A stretch of DNA of 17,025 nt from Actinomycetota bacterium (GCA_009701115.1 WLKR01000006.1:1-17025); one strand, 5' to 3'. Shown: positions 1 through 7,960, numbered from the stretch's first letter. A program made the numbers and translations. Notes: generated by a model not told the origin, from the sequence alone.

Positions 1-790
1 ACTTGATCTGGCTGGCCAGCATGTGAATGGTGGCCAGGGCTGGCGTGTTGTAGGTCTGGTTGAGGCGTGAGTTCTCGAGTGCAATGCCAAGGTCCAAGAA
101 GGCAGGTGTCCAGCGACCAGATCCCTTGAGCTCTTCGATGCGAGCCACAGCCTTCGGCGAACAGAGGGCCAGCCAGAGGCCACCATCTGATGCGAATGAC
201 TTCTGCGGGGCGAAGTAGTAGCAGTCGAACTGGGTGGGATCGACGCGAAGACCACCAGCGGCTGAAGTGGCGTCAACGGCGACGAGACCGGTAGAGCCGG
301 CGGGGCGACGAATCTTCATCGAAACACCAGTTGAGGTCTCGTTGTGGGTCAAGCCGTAGAGGTCAACGGTTTCGTCGGTGACCGCGTCGGGGTGAGTACC
401 GGGCTCGGACTTGATGACCTGTGGGTCATTGAGGTGCGGGGCATCCTTGACGGCGGTAGTGAACTTAGAAGAGAACTCACCGAAGTTCAGGTGCTGGCTC
501 TGCTGGCGAACGAGGTGGAAGGTGGCGGCGTCCCAGAAGCAGGTGGTTCCACCATTACCGAGGAGAACTTCGTACCCCTCAGGAAGATTAAAGAGGGAGG
601 TGAGTCCTTCTCGAACCTCGCCAACCTTGCTCTTCACCGTGTTTTGGCGGTGCGAGGTGCCCATGTAGGTCGATCCGTCGGCCAGAAGCGCCTCGAGCTG
701 CTCGCGACGAACCTTGGATGGTCCGGCACCAAAGCGGCCATCACGTGGCAAAAGTTCAGCAGGGATTCGGATGTCAGATGGGGAAGTCAT
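1..790 (-). CDS. serC: Phosphoserine aminotransferase, actinobacterial type (3' end outside window)
   Basis: This PLP enzyme transfers an amino group from glutamate to 3-phosphohydroxypyruvate, giving 3-phosphoserine, the second step of serine synthesis; it also serves the pyridoxal phosphate pathway in some bacteria. The 263 visible codons begin at an ATG (790-788) and run off the left edge without a stop. Seen features: N-terminal [12 protein letters not shown] (residues 17-28), GTSHRQ (44-49), LLGNGG followed by W86, GEFSSKF (104-110) and [15 protein letters not shown] (192-206), in which K197 should bind PLP. This pattern is that of the mycobacterial SerC branch rather than the E. coli one. 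The neighbours support the role: serA lies 1.3 kb away beyond a divergent aminotransferase. A TAAGTT -10 box ends seven bases before the ATG, so the message may be leaderless. The C-terminal domain is missing only because of the window edge. Confidence 0.93.
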   Translation of the reverse strand, partial: MTSPSDIRIPAELLPRDGRFGAGPSKVRREQLEALLADGSTYMGTSHRQNTVKSKVGEVREGLTSLFNLPEGYEVLLGNGGTTCFWDAATFHLVRQQSQHLNFGEFSSKFTTAVKDAPHLNDPQVIKSEPGTHPDAVTDETVDLYGLTHNETSTGVSMKIRRPAGSTGLVAVDATSAAGGLRVDPTQFDCYYFAPQKSFASDGGLWLALCSPKAVARIEELKGSGRWTPAFLDLGIALENSRLNQTYNTPALATIHMLASQIK

Positions 791-795
791 ACCAC

Positions 796-801
796 TAAAC
801 T
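796..801 (+). promoter_or_regulatory. Candidate -10 box (TAAACT) for the aminotransferase-serA unit
   Basis: TAAACT lies in the 36-base gap between divergent serC and the aminotransferase. A start about seven bases downstream would leave a 5' UTR of roughly 20 bases containing the AGAGAAGGG ribosome-binding site at 811-819. No convincing -35 box is visible. This is inference from motif and position only. Confidence 0.4.
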
Positions 802-803
802 TA
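798..803 (-). promoter_or_regulatory. Candidate leaderless -10 box (TAAGTT) for serC
   Basis: On the minus strand TAAGTT is followed by seven bases and then the serC ATG, the geometry of a leaderless promoter. It overlaps by four bases the plus-strand box that would drive the divergent aminotransferase. There is no recognisable Shine-Dalgarno sequence before serC, which favours the leaderless reading. Confidence 0.4.
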
Positions 804-826
804 GGGCTTCAGAGAAGGGTTTCGAC

Positions 827-2026
827 ATGTCTTCCCGTGTAAGTCAGCTACTAGCCGGATTGGCGCCTTCGGCGACCCTGGCCGTCGATGCCAAAGCGAA
901 GGCCCTGAAGGCTGCCGGCGAGCCCGTCATCGGCTACGGAGCCGGCGAGCCCGACTTCCCAACACCGGCCCACATTGTCGAAGCAGCCATCAAGGCCTGC
1001 TCGGATCCGGCTAACTACAAGTACACCCCCACGGCCGGACTGCCGGCCCTGCGCGAAGCCATTGCCTTTAAGACCAAGCGAGACTCCGGCCTCGAAATTC
1101 CCGCTTCCCAGATTCTGGTCACCAACGGTGGCAAGCACGCGGTGGCCACCACCTTTATGACGTTGGTCAATCCCGGCGACGAAGTCTTGATTCCCGCGCC
1201 CTACTGGACGACCTATCCCGAGGCCGTCTACCTCGCTGGCGGCAAGCCCGTAACGGTTCCCACGAGTGAGGCCAACGGTTTCCGCGTGACGGTCGAGGAG
1301 CTCGAAAAGGCACGCACCCCCAAGACCAAATTGCTGGTCTTCGTCTCACCTTCGAATCCCACGGGTGCTGTTGTCTCCCCCGAAGAAGTGGCCGCCATCG
1401 GTCGCTGGGCGGCCGAGCACGACATCTGGGTCATGTGCGACGAGATCTACGAGCACCTCGTCTACGGATCGGCGCAGCATGTTTCGATGCCCGTGGTCGC
1501 TCCCGAACTCCGCGACCGCTGGGTTGTCGTCAACGGTGTAGCTAAGACGTACGCCATGACCGGTTGGCGCATTGGTTGGATGACCGGACCCAAGGACGTC
1601 ATGGACGCCGCGGTGAACTACCAGAGCCAAACGACCTCCAACATTTCGAACATCTCGCAGGTCGCCGCTACGGCTGCCCTGACCGGTGGTCTCGAAGATG
1701 TCGCAATGATGCGCACCGCCTTTGACCGTCGCCGTCAGACAATGACTTCGATGTTGAACGCCATTCCCGGCGTGAACTGTGCCGAACCTGAAGGCGCTTT
1801 CTACTGCTACCCCAACGTCGAAGGACTGATTGGCAAGACCCTCGGTGGTCGAGTCGCCAACAGCTCTGCCGAGTTGGCTGAAATATTGCTTGAAACAATC
1901 AAGGTGGCCGTGGTCCCCGGTGAAGCGTTTGGAACGCCGGGATTCTTCCGACTCTCCTACGCCCTCGGTGACAGTGACCTCGCCGAAGGCTTAACCCGTT
2001 TCCACGATTTCGTGGCAAACGCCTAG
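827..2026 (+). CDS. Class I pyridoxal-phosphate aminotransferase, aspartate-aminotransferase-like
   Basis: A 399-residue fold-type I aminotransferase, most likely aspartate:2-oxoglutarate aminotransferase of the I-gamma subgroup; some relatives also act on prephenate, so substrate is not certain. The start at ATG 827 is preceded by AGAGAAGGG at a good distance. The open frame continues about 160 codons further upstream, but that part is antisense to serC and does not resemble the family. Seen: [10 protein letters not shown] (38-47), [14 protein letters not shown] (66-79), [10 protein letters not shown] (173-182), [11 protein letters not shown] (204-214) with the PLP-binding Asp, and [17 protein letters not shown] (235-251) where K240 should form the Schiff base; FFRLSYAL (373-380) holds the conserved substrate-carboxylate Arg. 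Length is normal for the family. serA follows after 31 bases, so the two are probably co-transcribed, and serC diverges upstream. This links nitrogen donation with serine synthesis. Confidence 0.9.
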   Translation: MSSRVSQLLAGLAPSATLAVDAKAKALKAAGEPVIGYGAGEPDFPTPAHIVEAAIKACSDPANYKYTPTAGLPALREAIAFKTKRDSGLEIPASQILVTNGGKHAVATTFMTLVNPGDEVLIPAPYWTTYPEAVYLAGGKPVTVPTSEANGFRVTVEELEKARTPKTKLLVFVSPSNPTGAVVSPEEVAAIGRWAAEHDIWVMCDEIYEHLVYGSAQHVSMPVVAPELRDRWVVVNGVAKTYAMTGWRIGWMTGPKDVMDAAVNYQSQTTSNISNISQVAATAALTGGLEDVAMMRTAFDRRRQTMTSMLNAIPGVNCAEPEGAFYCYPNVEGLIGKTLGGRVANSSAELAEILLETIKVAVVPGEAFGTPGFFRLSYALGDSDLAEGLTRFHDFVANA

Positions 2027-2057
2027 TAGTTCTAACGATCGAAGAAAGAGGATCACT

Positions 2058-3632
2058 GTGGCCCGTGTGCTCGTGACAGAAGAAATTGCCGAATCAGGAC
2101 TGAACGCATTGCGGGCCGCTGGCCACGATGTCGACGTTCAACTCGGCCTGAGCCCCGAAGCGTTAATCGCCACCATTCCCGGTGCGCACGCGCTGATCAT
2201 TCGCTCCGCAACCCAAGTCGACGCTCCAACGTTGGAGGCTGGCAAGGACCTGGTGGTTGTCGGACGTGCCGGTATCGGTCTCGACAACGTCGATGTCAAC
2301 CGCGCCACCGAGCTCGGTGTCATGGTGGTCAATGCGCCCCAGTCCAACATTCTTTCGGCCGCCGAGCAGACCATGGCATTGCTGTTGTCGCAGGCTCGCA
2401 ACGTGCCTCAGGCCCACTCGGCTCTCAAGAACGGTAAGTGGGAGCGCTCCAAGTGGGAGGGCGTCGAGCTGTACAGCAAGACCCTGGGTGTCGTTGGCCT
2501 CGGCAAGATTGGTGCTCTCGTAGCCCAGCGGGCGTTGGCCTTTGGCATGCGCCTCGTGGCCTACGACCCCTTTATCTCCGAAGAGCGCGCTCGCGTGATG
2601 GGCGTCGAGTTGATGTCCCTCGATGATCTGCTCGCGCAGAGTGACTTCATCACTATTCACCTCCCGAAGAACAAGGAGACCACCAATCTCTTGAACGCCG
2701 AGTCGATGAAGAAGTGCAAGATGGGTGTTCGGATCATCAACGTGGCCCGTGGAGGCATCGTTAACGAAGCCGATCTCGCAGAGGCCATCAAATCCGGTCA
2801 CGTACAAGGCGCCGCCCTCGACGTCTTCGAAAAAGAGCCCTGCACCGAATCGCCTCTCTTCGAGTTGCCTTCGGTAGTGGTCGCACCACACCTCGGGGCC
2901 TCAACGGCCGAAGCACAGGACAAGGCCGGAGTCACAATCGCCGAGCAGGTCCAACTGGCTCTCGCGGGTGACTTCGTCCCCTTCGCGGTCAACGTGTCGG
3001 CCGGTGCCGTTTCTGACGTCGTCCGTCCCTTCATGCCGTTGGCTGAACTATTGGGACGCTTCCTCGGTGGCCTCCTCGATGGCAAGCCCGCCGACCTCGA
3101 AGTCCTCTACCAGGGCGAATTGGCCGGTGCCGGTACGAAGATCTTGACGCTCTCAGCGTTGAAGGGTCTCTTCGTGGCTACGGGTCACACCAGCGCCTCC
3201 TTCGTGAATGCCCCGCAGTTGGCGGCCGACAACGGCGTCGCCTTCGGCGAGTCTTCGGAGATCACCTCCCAGGAGTACGTCAACCTCATCACGGTCCGCT
3301 CGGGCACGCACGAGGTTTCCGGAACCCTGGCTTCCGTGGGTACCCGTATTGAGCCTCGGATTGTGACCGTCGACGGCCACTCGGTCGAGATCCCACCAGC
3401 CCAGTCCATGCTGGTCGTTCGTAACGACGACCGTCCCGGCATGATTGGTGTCGTCGGTCTCGCCCTTGGCCAGGCCGGCATCTCGATCACCTCAATGGCT
3501 GTAGGTCCTAGCCCGTCGGCCAGCACCGCGATGATGGTGCTCTCCACCGGCACCACCACACCACCCGCCACGCTGGACGCCTTGCGTTCCAACGACGGCA
3601 TCATTGACATCCACGCCATCACCCTCAAGTAG
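2058..3632 (+). CDS. serA: D-3-phosphoglycerate dehydrogenase (SerA with C-terminal ACT domain)
   Basis: Oxidises 3-phosphoglycerate to 3-phosphohydroxypyruvate with NAD, the first committed step of serine synthesis, in the cytoplasm. The protein is 524 residues, the long form known from Mycobacterium and Bacillus. Domain order: split substrate-binding domain, Rossmann NAD domain with GVVGLGKIG (144-152), catalytic R231 (NVARGG), E260 (DVFEKEP) and H278 (APHLGAS), an intervening domain at about 315-445, and a C-terminal ACT domain from about 450 (MLVVRNDDRPGMIGVVG), which in relatives binds serine for feedback inhibition. The start is GTG at 2058; AGAGGA at 2047-2052 is a suitable ribosome-binding site. 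It is probably in an operon with the aminotransferase 31 bases upstream and the small cysteine-rich gene 9 bases downstream. All catalytic residues are present. Confidence 0.96.
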   Translation: MARVLVTEEIAESGLNALRAAGHDVDVQLGLSPEALIATIPGAHALIIRSATQVDAPTLEAGKDLVVVGRAGIGLDNVDVNRATELGVMVVNAPQSNILSAAEQTMALLLSQARNVPQAHSALKNGKWERSKWEGVELYSKTLGVVGLGKIGALVAQRALAFGMRLVAYDPFISEERARVMGVELMSLDDLLAQSDFITIHLPKNKETTNLLNAESMKKCKMGVRIINVARGGIVNEADLAEAIKSGHVQGAALDVFEKEPCTESPLFELPSVVVAPHLGASTAEAQDKAGVTIAEQVQLALAGDFVPFAVNVSAGAVSDVVRPFMPLAELLGRFLGGLLDGKPADLEVLYQGELAGAGTKILTLSALKGLFVATGHTSASFVNAPQLAADNGVAFGESSEITSQEYVNLITVRSGTHEVSGTLASVGTRIEPRIVTVDGHSVEIPPAQSMLVVRNDDRPGMIGVVGLALGQAGISITSMAVGPSPSASTAMMVLSTGTTTPPATLDALRSNDGIIDIHAITLK

Positions 3633-3641
3633 GAATTGAAC

Positions 3642-3767
3642 ATGTGTAGCAAAGTGACATGCCCTAACTGCAACAAGCCCACCTGGTTCGGTTGTGGTGA
3701 CCACATCGAAGAGGCACTGGCCGGCGTTCCCGTAGCGGAGCGTTGCCAGTGCGAGCGCGCGGAGTAG
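3642..3767 (+). CDS. 41-residue cysteine-rich small protein, probable zinc binder
   Basis: A 41-residue protein too short for most gene finders. ATG 3642 is preceded by AGGA (3631-3634) at seven bases, and the gene begins 9 bases after the serA stop, so it is very likely translated from the serA message. Cysteines lie at C2, C7, C10, C18, C35 and C37, with H21 between them: a CPNC knuckle (7-10), then TWFGCGDHIEEAL (14-26) and a closing CQC (35-37). Such paired cysteines normally hold Zn(II). From memory, short proteins with CPxC-xxxTWxGCGxH and a terminal CxC occur in many bacteria and in fungi without an assigned function; I could not check this. No membrane segment or signal peptide. The function is unknown; location after serA may be mere transcript sharing. 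Confidence 0.8.
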   Translation: MCSKVTCPNCNKPTWFGCGDHIEEALAGVPVAERCQCERAE

Positions 3768-3773
3768 CGACTT

Positions 3774-4400
3774 TTACTTACGTCGCCCGAGGTACCAGGC
3801 GAATCGTTGAACGACTCCGGTCGGTGTGATGTGGTCAGCCTCGTACGCGTCGATAACGTCAAAGTATTCAGAAAACTCGGCGGTTAATTCGCCTGGGCTC
3901 CGTCGTAGAACTTCGAGACCCGAACAGTGCGTTGGGCCTTCGGTCGAGAAGCCCGAAACGATGATGCCCCCACCCGGAACAATGTGATCCGCGGCCCGTT
4001 CTACGTACCGTCGTCGGTCTTTGACATCAGTTAAGAAGTGCATCGTGGCCCGATCGTGCCAGACCTCGACCTGGGGGATTGGCGCCGTCAAAACGTCGCC
4101 AACACAGAACGAGTAGTTGACGCCCATTATTGAGATCCATTGGTCTCGCTCATCGCTGTTGACGCCGAGCGCGGCGGCCGAGATGTCGAGGATGTAGCCG
4201 GCACCATCATCAAAAGCAACGTGTGAAGTAATCGAGTCGTCCCCGACACCCCCACCAACATCGATAATGGCGCAGGGAACACGAGGCGCGACTCGATCAA
4301 TGGCATTCAAGGAGTCCTTGAGATCCTTGCGGGCCCAGCTTCGCTCAGCATCGGGAGTGCTCTCGTAGACGTGTTCCCAATGTTCTTCGGAGGTGGCCAT
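3774..4400 (-). CDS. Class I SAM-dependent methyltransferase
   Basis: A 208-residue methyltransferase of unknown substrate. Seen: N-terminal EEHWEHVYES (5-14), typical of small-molecule methyltransferases of the UbiE/Tellurite-resistance/thiopurine type; motif I IIDVGGGVGDD (45-55) for S-adenosylmethionine; an acidic residue at D72 at the end of strand 2; WHDRATMHFL (114-123), resembling the post-motif II segment; and VPGGGIIVSGFS (141-152), the motif III strand. The length is typical. The predicted start is ATG at 4400, with weak GAGG just upstream and no clear promoter. The gene converges on the small cysteine-rich gene with only 6 bases between stops and diverges from the kinase gene at 4505. 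Nothing in the context points to a substrate. Confidence 0.85.
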   Translation of the reverse strand: MATSEEHWEHVYESTPDAERSWARKDLKDSLNAIDRVAPRVPCAIIDVGGGVGDDSITSHVAFDDGAGYILDISAAALGVNSDERDQWISIMGVNYSFCVGDVLTAPIPQVEVWHDRATMHFLTDVKDRRRYVERAADHIVPGGGIIVSGFSTEGPTHCSGLEVLRRSPGELTAEFSEYFDVIDAYEADHITPTGVVQRFAWYLGRRK

Positions 4401-4490
4401 GCCTCATCTTGCCTTAAAGAAAGCGCCCCCGGTGAAGTTTTTTTGAAAGAGAAGAGTGCTCACGGCACGTGGATTTACGGTCTGGTGCGG

Positions 4491-4496
4491 TACAGT
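4491..4496 (+). promoter_or_regulatory. Candidate leaderless -10 box (TACAGT)
   Basis: TACAGT ends eight bases before ATG 4505 and no Shine-Dalgarno sequence lies between, so transcription could begin at or next to the A of the start codon. The box lies inside the frame of a longer alternative ORF starting at 4469, which argues for ATG 4505 as the real start. Confidence 0.45.
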
Positions 4497-4504
4497 CAAT
4501 CTTT

Positions 4505-5509
4505 ATGGCCGCAGCAGAATTCTCCGATCTTTCTGTTCGCCAGCAGCGCGCTGCGCTCTTGGCAATTGCCCAAAAGGCGCTGGAAGGCTACGAATTGCGA
4601 GCTGAGCGCGTACGTCTCATCAATTCAGGCTTCAACGCCACCTTCCGAGTCGACACGGACAAGGGAGAGAAGTTTGCCCTCCGTATCAATATCAATTCCC
4701 ATCGCACGCCAGCCAACGTCCGGGCGGAGGTTTCGTGGACCGAAGCGTTGTCGCGGGAAGAGACCCTCACGGTGGCTCGTCCCCAAGAGACCCTCGCCGG
4801 CGGGCTCATAGGTGAAGTGAGAAGCGAGTACTTCACCTCACCACGCCCCGTCGTGCTCTACTCCTGGTTGGGTGGCCGTGATGTTTGCGACGTTGAGACC
4901 CCCGAGAAGTTCTGGGCCACCGGCGTCGCCATGGCTCATCTCCATGCGCACACGCGCCAGTGGGTTCTGCCGGCACGCGCCAGTGCGCCACGACTCGACA
5001 ACCCCCTCTGGGGAGCCGTGAATCGCCTAGACGACCACCATCTCCCACTGCCGCCCGCTGACATTGCCTTTCTCCGCTCGATCCTCGATCAGTCCACCAC
5101 GGTCATTAATCGAGTTTGGAAGGGAAGCGATGGGCAACTGATTCACGCTGATCTACACACGGGCAATATGAAGTGGTATCGAGGCCGACTGGCCGTCTTG
5201 GACTTCGACGACTGTGGCGTGGGCCTACCCGTTCAGGACTTGGCTGTCGCCACCTACTACCTCCGCGATAACCAGGAGTACGAATCAGCACTCCGAGAGG
5301 GGTACGGTTCGGTTGCGGCGCTGCCATTAGTCAATGCGGATGACTTCGAGTGGCTGGTAGCTCACCGCAACGTACTCCTGCTCACCGAGGTGGCGGGTTG
5401 GGTGACGGCCGAATTCAAAGCGATCTTGCCGAAGTACGCCGCTGCCTCAGTGCGAAAGCTGCGAGCCTTCCTGGAAACGGGTCTTTTCTCGCACCAGTTG
5501 TCCGACTGA
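4505..5509 (+). CDS. APH/choline-kinase-family phosphotransferase
   Basis: A 334-residue kinase-like protein of the aminoglycoside phosphotransferase superfamily. Seen: a nucleotide-loop region INSGFNATFRVD (39-50), FALRI (57-61) on the following strand, the catalytic loop HADLHTGN (214-221) with D216 and N221 as expected catalytic base and metal ligand, and VLDFDDCG (231-238) with the metal-binding Asp pair. Relatives include the SrkA-like protein kinases, homoserine kinase type II, choline kinases and antibiotic kinases, so the substrate cannot be named; resistance should not be assumed. The chosen start is ATG 4505, supported by the -10 box just upstream; ATG 4469 would add 12 unlikely residues. 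It diverges from the methyltransferase and is followed after 74 bases by the secreted nuclease gene, so it may be a single-gene unit. Confidence 0.85.
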   Translation: MAAAEFSDLSVRQQRAALLAIAQKALEGYELRAERVRLINSGFNATFRVDTDKGEKFALRININSHRTPANVRAEVSWTEALSREETLTVARPQETLAGGLIGEVRSEYFTSPRPVVLYSWLGGRDVCDVETPEKFWATGVAMAHLHAHTRQWVLPARASAPRLDNPLWGAVNRLDDHHLPLPPADIAFLRSILDQSTTVINRVWKGSDGQLIHADLHTGNMKWYRGRLAVLDFDDCGVGLPVQDLAVATYYLRDNQEYESALREGYGSVAALPLVNADDFEWLVAHRNVLLLTEVAGWVTAEFKAILPKYAAASVRKLRAFLETGLFSHQLSD

Positions 5510-5570
5510 GACTCAAGAGGACGTTCGAATGCGATACGGCATCGACCTAGTAACTGTCGCAATCGTCTTC

Positions 5571-5576
5571 TAAGGT
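5571..5576 (+). promoter_or_regulatory. Candidate -10 box (TAAGGT) before the nuclease gene
   Basis: TAAGGT ends seven bases before ATG 5584, matching the leaderless geometry. The same bases include AAGG, which could instead serve as a weak Shine-Dalgarno sequence at eight bases, so the reading is ambiguous. Confidence 0.3.
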
Positions 5577-5583
5577 TCAAGTT

Positions 5584-6507
5584 ATGCAGATCCTTCGTCG
5601 ACTCGGCCTTGCTTCGGTAACAGTCTTGGCGTTAGCGGCCATCACCGTGCCAATGCATGTTGGCAGTGCGGCCACTGTGGTCGTTGACTACGGCGTCAAT
5701 TCGGCTGTTGGGCCACTGGCCACAACCGCTCTTGCCTCCTTGCCGGTCAAGGGCTGGGCGCCGATGACGGGCTACTCCCGCGCGATGTTTGGTATTGCCT
5801 GGTCCGATACTGACCACAACGGTTGCGATCAGCGTGATGATGCCCTCTGGCGAGCCAGTCTGCAGCGAGGGGTGCGCACTAATGGATGCACGGTCACCAG
5901 TGCCACGGTGACCGATGTCTATACCAACCACGTAGTCCACTTCGTCCGGGGTGGTCTGTACAGCCAAGGATTAGACATCGACCACGTGGTGGCCCTGGGC
6001 AACGCGTGGGCCACAGGTGCGCAGTATGAGTCGGCCGCTATCCGTCTGAAGATTGCGACTGACCCACTGAACCTTTTGGCCGTGGACCCGAGTCAGAATC
6101 GCAAGAAGAGTGACTCCAACGCTGCATCGTGGCTACCACCAGTGGTGAGTTACCGCTGCTCCTACGTAGCCCGCCAAATCGCAGTAAAGAAGAAGTACGG
6201 CCTTTGGGTGGTCCCGCCCGAGAAGGCCGCCATGCAGCGCATCTTGAATACTTGCCCGCTCCGCCGCATTCCCGTAGGCGGCCTGCCGTACCCCACATTT
6301 GCCGAACGCAGTTTTCGGATACCAGCGGGAACTACCACAACGACGATTTCTCATTCGACGACCTCGTTGGCCGGCGGTGCACTTGATCCACGATTCGCCA
6401 CCTGTGCGGCCGCCAAAGCGGCCGGGTACGGGCCATACGTACAGGGCAAAGACCCCGAGTACACGTGGTACCGAGACGGCAACCACAACGGCGTCGACTG
6501 CGAATAG
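5584..6507 (+). CDS. Secreted HNH-type (DUF1524-like) nuclease with C-terminal Excalibur domain
   Basis: A 307-residue exported protein. Residues 1-30 form a signal peptide: MQILRRLGLA start, hydrophobic core at about 9-24, and a small-residue cleavage site near GSAA. The middle domain carries DIDHVVALGNAWATGA (131-146) and ATDPLNLLAVDPSQNRKKSD (158-177), the His and Asn/Lys pattern of the DUF1524/GmrSD-C HNH fold common in secreted actinobacterial nucleases; H134 is the expected general base. Cysteines 81/102 and 192/224 could form disulfides, as suits an extracellular protein. A Thr/Ser-rich linker (250-262) leads to an Excalibur domain (268-307) ending in DGNHNGVDCE, a calcium-binding loop type. 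It probably degrades extracellular DNA or RNA for nutrient use or defence; this role is inferred. The gene ends three bases before a hairpin terminator. Confidence 0.88.
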   Translation: MQILRRLGLASVTVLALAAITVPMHVGSAATVVVDYGVNSAVGPLATTALASLPVKGWAPMTGYSRAMFGIAWSDTDHNGCDQRDDALWRASLQRGVRTNGCTVTSATVTDVYTNHVVHFVRGGLYSQGLDIDHVVALGNAWATGAQYESAAIRLKIATDPLNLLAVDPSQNRKKSDSNAASWLPPVVSYRCSYVARQIAVKKKYGLWVVPPEKAAMQRILNTCPLRRIPVGGLPYPTFAERSFRIPAGTTTTTISHSTTSLAGGALDPRFATCAAAKAAGYGPYVQGKDPEYTWYRDGNHNGVDCE

Positions 6508-6509
6508 CA

Positions 6510-6539
6510 AAAGCCGCCCCGGTTTCCCGAGGCGGCTTT
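6510..6539. terminator. Hairpin terminator between convergent genes
   Basis: A perfect nine-base inverted repeat, AAAGCCGCC (6510-6518) with GGCGGCTTT (6531-6539), closes over a 12-base centre with a few further pairs. It starts 2 bases after the nuclease stop and 13 bases beyond the aldo/keto reductase stop on the other strand. A short T run follows on both strands (TTT plus, TTTT minus), so it can serve both convergent genes. Confidence 0.85.
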
Positions 6540-6552
6540 CGGCACGGCTGTC

Positions 6553-7530
6553 TTAGAACAAGCTGATGATGTCGATACGGTCCATGATCTCTTTGGTCAA
6601 GAGCGGCATGGCGTCCAACGCCGTCATGTTCTCGCGCACCTGATCGGCGTTTGAGGCGCCGGTGATAACGGTGGAGACATTGGGGTTCTTGGCACACCAA
6701 GCCAACGAGAGCTGACTCAAGGTGATTCCGAGTTCGTCTGCAATGACCTTCAGTTCAGCAACCTTGCCATTGCGCTTCTCGTCAGTCAGGGCGGAGCGGA
6801 GCCATTCGTATCCGGGCAACGTGGCGCGGCTGCCTTCCGGCACGCCATTGAGGTACTTGCCGGTCAAGAGACCCGAGGCCAAGGGCGACCAGATGGTGGT
6901 GCCGAGGCCGATGTCTTCGTAGAGGCGCTTGTACTCATTCTCAACGCGGTCGCGCCAGAAGAGGTTGTACTGCGGCTGCTCCATAACGGGCTTGTGCAGG
7001 TGGTGCTTGTCGGCGATGTTCCACGCGGCGCGGATCTCATCGGCGCTCCACTCAGAAGTACCCCAGTAGAGAGCCTTGCCCTGGCTGATCATGTCGCTCA
7101 TGGCCCAGACGGTCTCTTCGATTGGCGTGTTGGCGTCGGGGCGGTGACAGAAGACCAGGTCGACGAAGTCGAGACCGAAGCGCTCGAGGGAGCCATCAAT
7201 GGCCTGGCTCAAGTACTTGCGGTTCAGGGTGTTCTTCATGTTGGGAACGTCGTGCAGGCCCCAGAAGAGCTTGGTCGAAACGACATACTCGTGACGCTTC
7301 CAGCCCAGTTGACGGAACGCTTCGCCCATGACGCTCTCGGACGCACCGGAGGCGTAGCCCTCGGCATTGTCAAAGAAGTTGACTCCGGCGTCCTTAGCGG
7401 CGCTGAGGCACTCAGCCGCTTCAGCGGCCTGAGCAATCTGATCCTTGTTGGCGAAGGTCACCCACGAACCGAAGGACAGCACGCTGACCTTAAGCCCGGA
7501 TTGACCGAGGCGACGATATTCCATGTTCAT
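6553..7530 (-). CDS. Aldo/keto reductase, Kv-channel-beta/YghZ-like group
   Basis: A 325-residue NADP(H)-dependent oxidoreductase with an (alpha/beta)8 barrel. The catalytic tetrad is visible: D54 and Y59 in FFDNAEGY, K87 in VSTKLFWG and H129 in [19 protein letters not shown] (157-166), [11 protein letters not shown] (184-194) and [13 protein letters not shown] (215-227) are typical of the AKR6/7-type group that includes the potassium-channel beta subunit and E. coli YghZ, which reduce small aldehydes such as methylglyoxal. The physiological substrate here is not known. ATG 7530 is chosen over the in-frame ATG two codons later because AAAGGAG lies at the right distance before it. It is the last gene of a small minus-strand unit, 20 bases after the 80-residue gene, and ends at the terminator at 6510-6539. 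Length is normal and no key residue is lost. Confidence 0.93.
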   Translation of the reverse strand: MNMEYRRLGQSGLKVSVLSFGSWVTFANKDQIAQAAEAAECLSAAKDAGVNFFDNAEGYASGASESVMGEAFRQLGWKRHEYVVSTKLFWGLHDVPNMKNTLNRKYLSQAIDGSLERFGLDFVDLVFCHRPDANTPIEETVWAMSDMISQGKALYWGTSEWSADEIRAAWNIADKHHLHKPVMEQPQYNLFWRDRVENEYKRLYEDIGLGTTIWSPLASGLLTGKYLNGVPEGSRATLPGYEWLRSALTDEKRNGKVAELKVIADELGITLSQLSLAWCAKNPNVSTVITGASNADQVRENMTALDAMPLLTKEIMDRIDIISLF

Positions 7531-7550
7531 TAATTTCTCCTTTGATTCGG

Positions 7551-7793
7551 TTATGACGTCAATGTGTCGAAGGTGTCTCCGACGGCATTGAGAATTTGGT
7601 GAAAGCGATGGCGGGCCGCCCGGCGGAGTTCGCCGAGCTCCTTAACTTCGTCGCTGTCGTGGTGATGGGTGAGCAGGCCAACGTGGTAGGCATCCTCGCA
7701 CTGGAGCATGGCGACCCCGGCGCTCAGGAGCTCACCAATCTCACGAGATTGACCTGCCGAAAAGTGGGTGGGTTGATCGGCGCGACCGGTCAC
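7551..7793 (-). CDS. 80-residue protein of unknown function
   Basis: The start is a GTG whose bases overlap the TGA stop of the upstream 56-residue gene (GTGA), so translation is probably coupled; the stop is TAA at 7553-7551. I do not recognise the family. Seen: a polar N-terminus, then a predicted helical body (about 14-78) with a His cluster [11 protein letters not shown] (40-50) and [12 protein letters not shown] (57-68). No signal peptide or membrane segment. The aldo/keto reductase begins 20 bases downstream, so all three genes form one likely transcript. The opposite strand is also open here for 82 codons (7596-7844), but the coupling and operon position favour the minus strand. The existence of the gene is moderately supported; its function is unknown. 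Confidence 0.55.
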   Translation of the reverse strand: MTGRADQPTHFSAGQSREIGELLSAGVAMLQCEDAYHVGLLTHHHDSDEVKELGELRRAARHRFHQILNAVGDTFDTLTS

Positions 7794-7960
7794 GCGGCTC
7801 CATCGGCGGCGGGCTTGCGAGGCACGGTGGGCCAGGAGTCGTAGGAAAGAGTTGACGGGGCACCCTTGGAGCCGCCGCGAACGGCCTTAGACACTCCGGC
7901 AATGACGGCACCAATAACGGACATGACGAGAAGTCCAAGCAGAATCTTGAGAAGTCGCAC
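7790..7960 (-). CDS. 56-residue single-span membrane protein
   Basis: The start is GTG at 7960, giving MRLLKILLGLLVMSVIGAVI and a total of 56 residues. The hydrophobic stretch at about 4-22 is a single transmembrane helix or uncleaved signal anchor; it is followed by a basic segment SKAVRGGSKG (24-33), which predicts an outside-N, inside-C or anchor orientation by the positive-inside rule. The rest is short and polar with a Pro-rich end. A TAGTCT -10 box ends six bases before the GTG, so the message may be leaderless. The stop overlaps the start of the 80-residue gene. The family is not recognised; such short membrane proteins are often missed in annotation. The gene diverges from the leuA leader. 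Confidence 0.6.
   Translation of the reverse strand: MRLLKILLGLLVMSVIGAVIAGVSKAVRGGSKGAPSTLSYDSWPTVPRKPAADGAA

Noticed and set aside
344..826. N-terminal extension of the aminotransferase frame by about 160 codons
   Set aside because: It is antisense to serC, does not resemble the aminotransferase family, and a good ribosome-binding site precedes ATG 827.
2163..2891. 242-codon frame on the minus strand inside serA
   Set aside because: Shadow of serA, which has all catalytic residues; long antisense frames are common at this base composition.
3767..3786. GCGAC/GTCGC inverted repeat between the small Cys-rich gene and the convergent methyltransferase
   Set aside because: Only five pairs around a ten-base loop and no clear T run; too weak to call a terminator.
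3185..3862. 225-codon minus-strand frame spanning the end of serA and the small gene
   Set aside because: Overlaps three better supported genes and has no recognisable domain.
4505..5509. Antibiotic resistance kinase
   Set aside because: The phosphotransferase fold covers many metabolic kinases; nothing in the sequence or neighbours points to a drug substrate.
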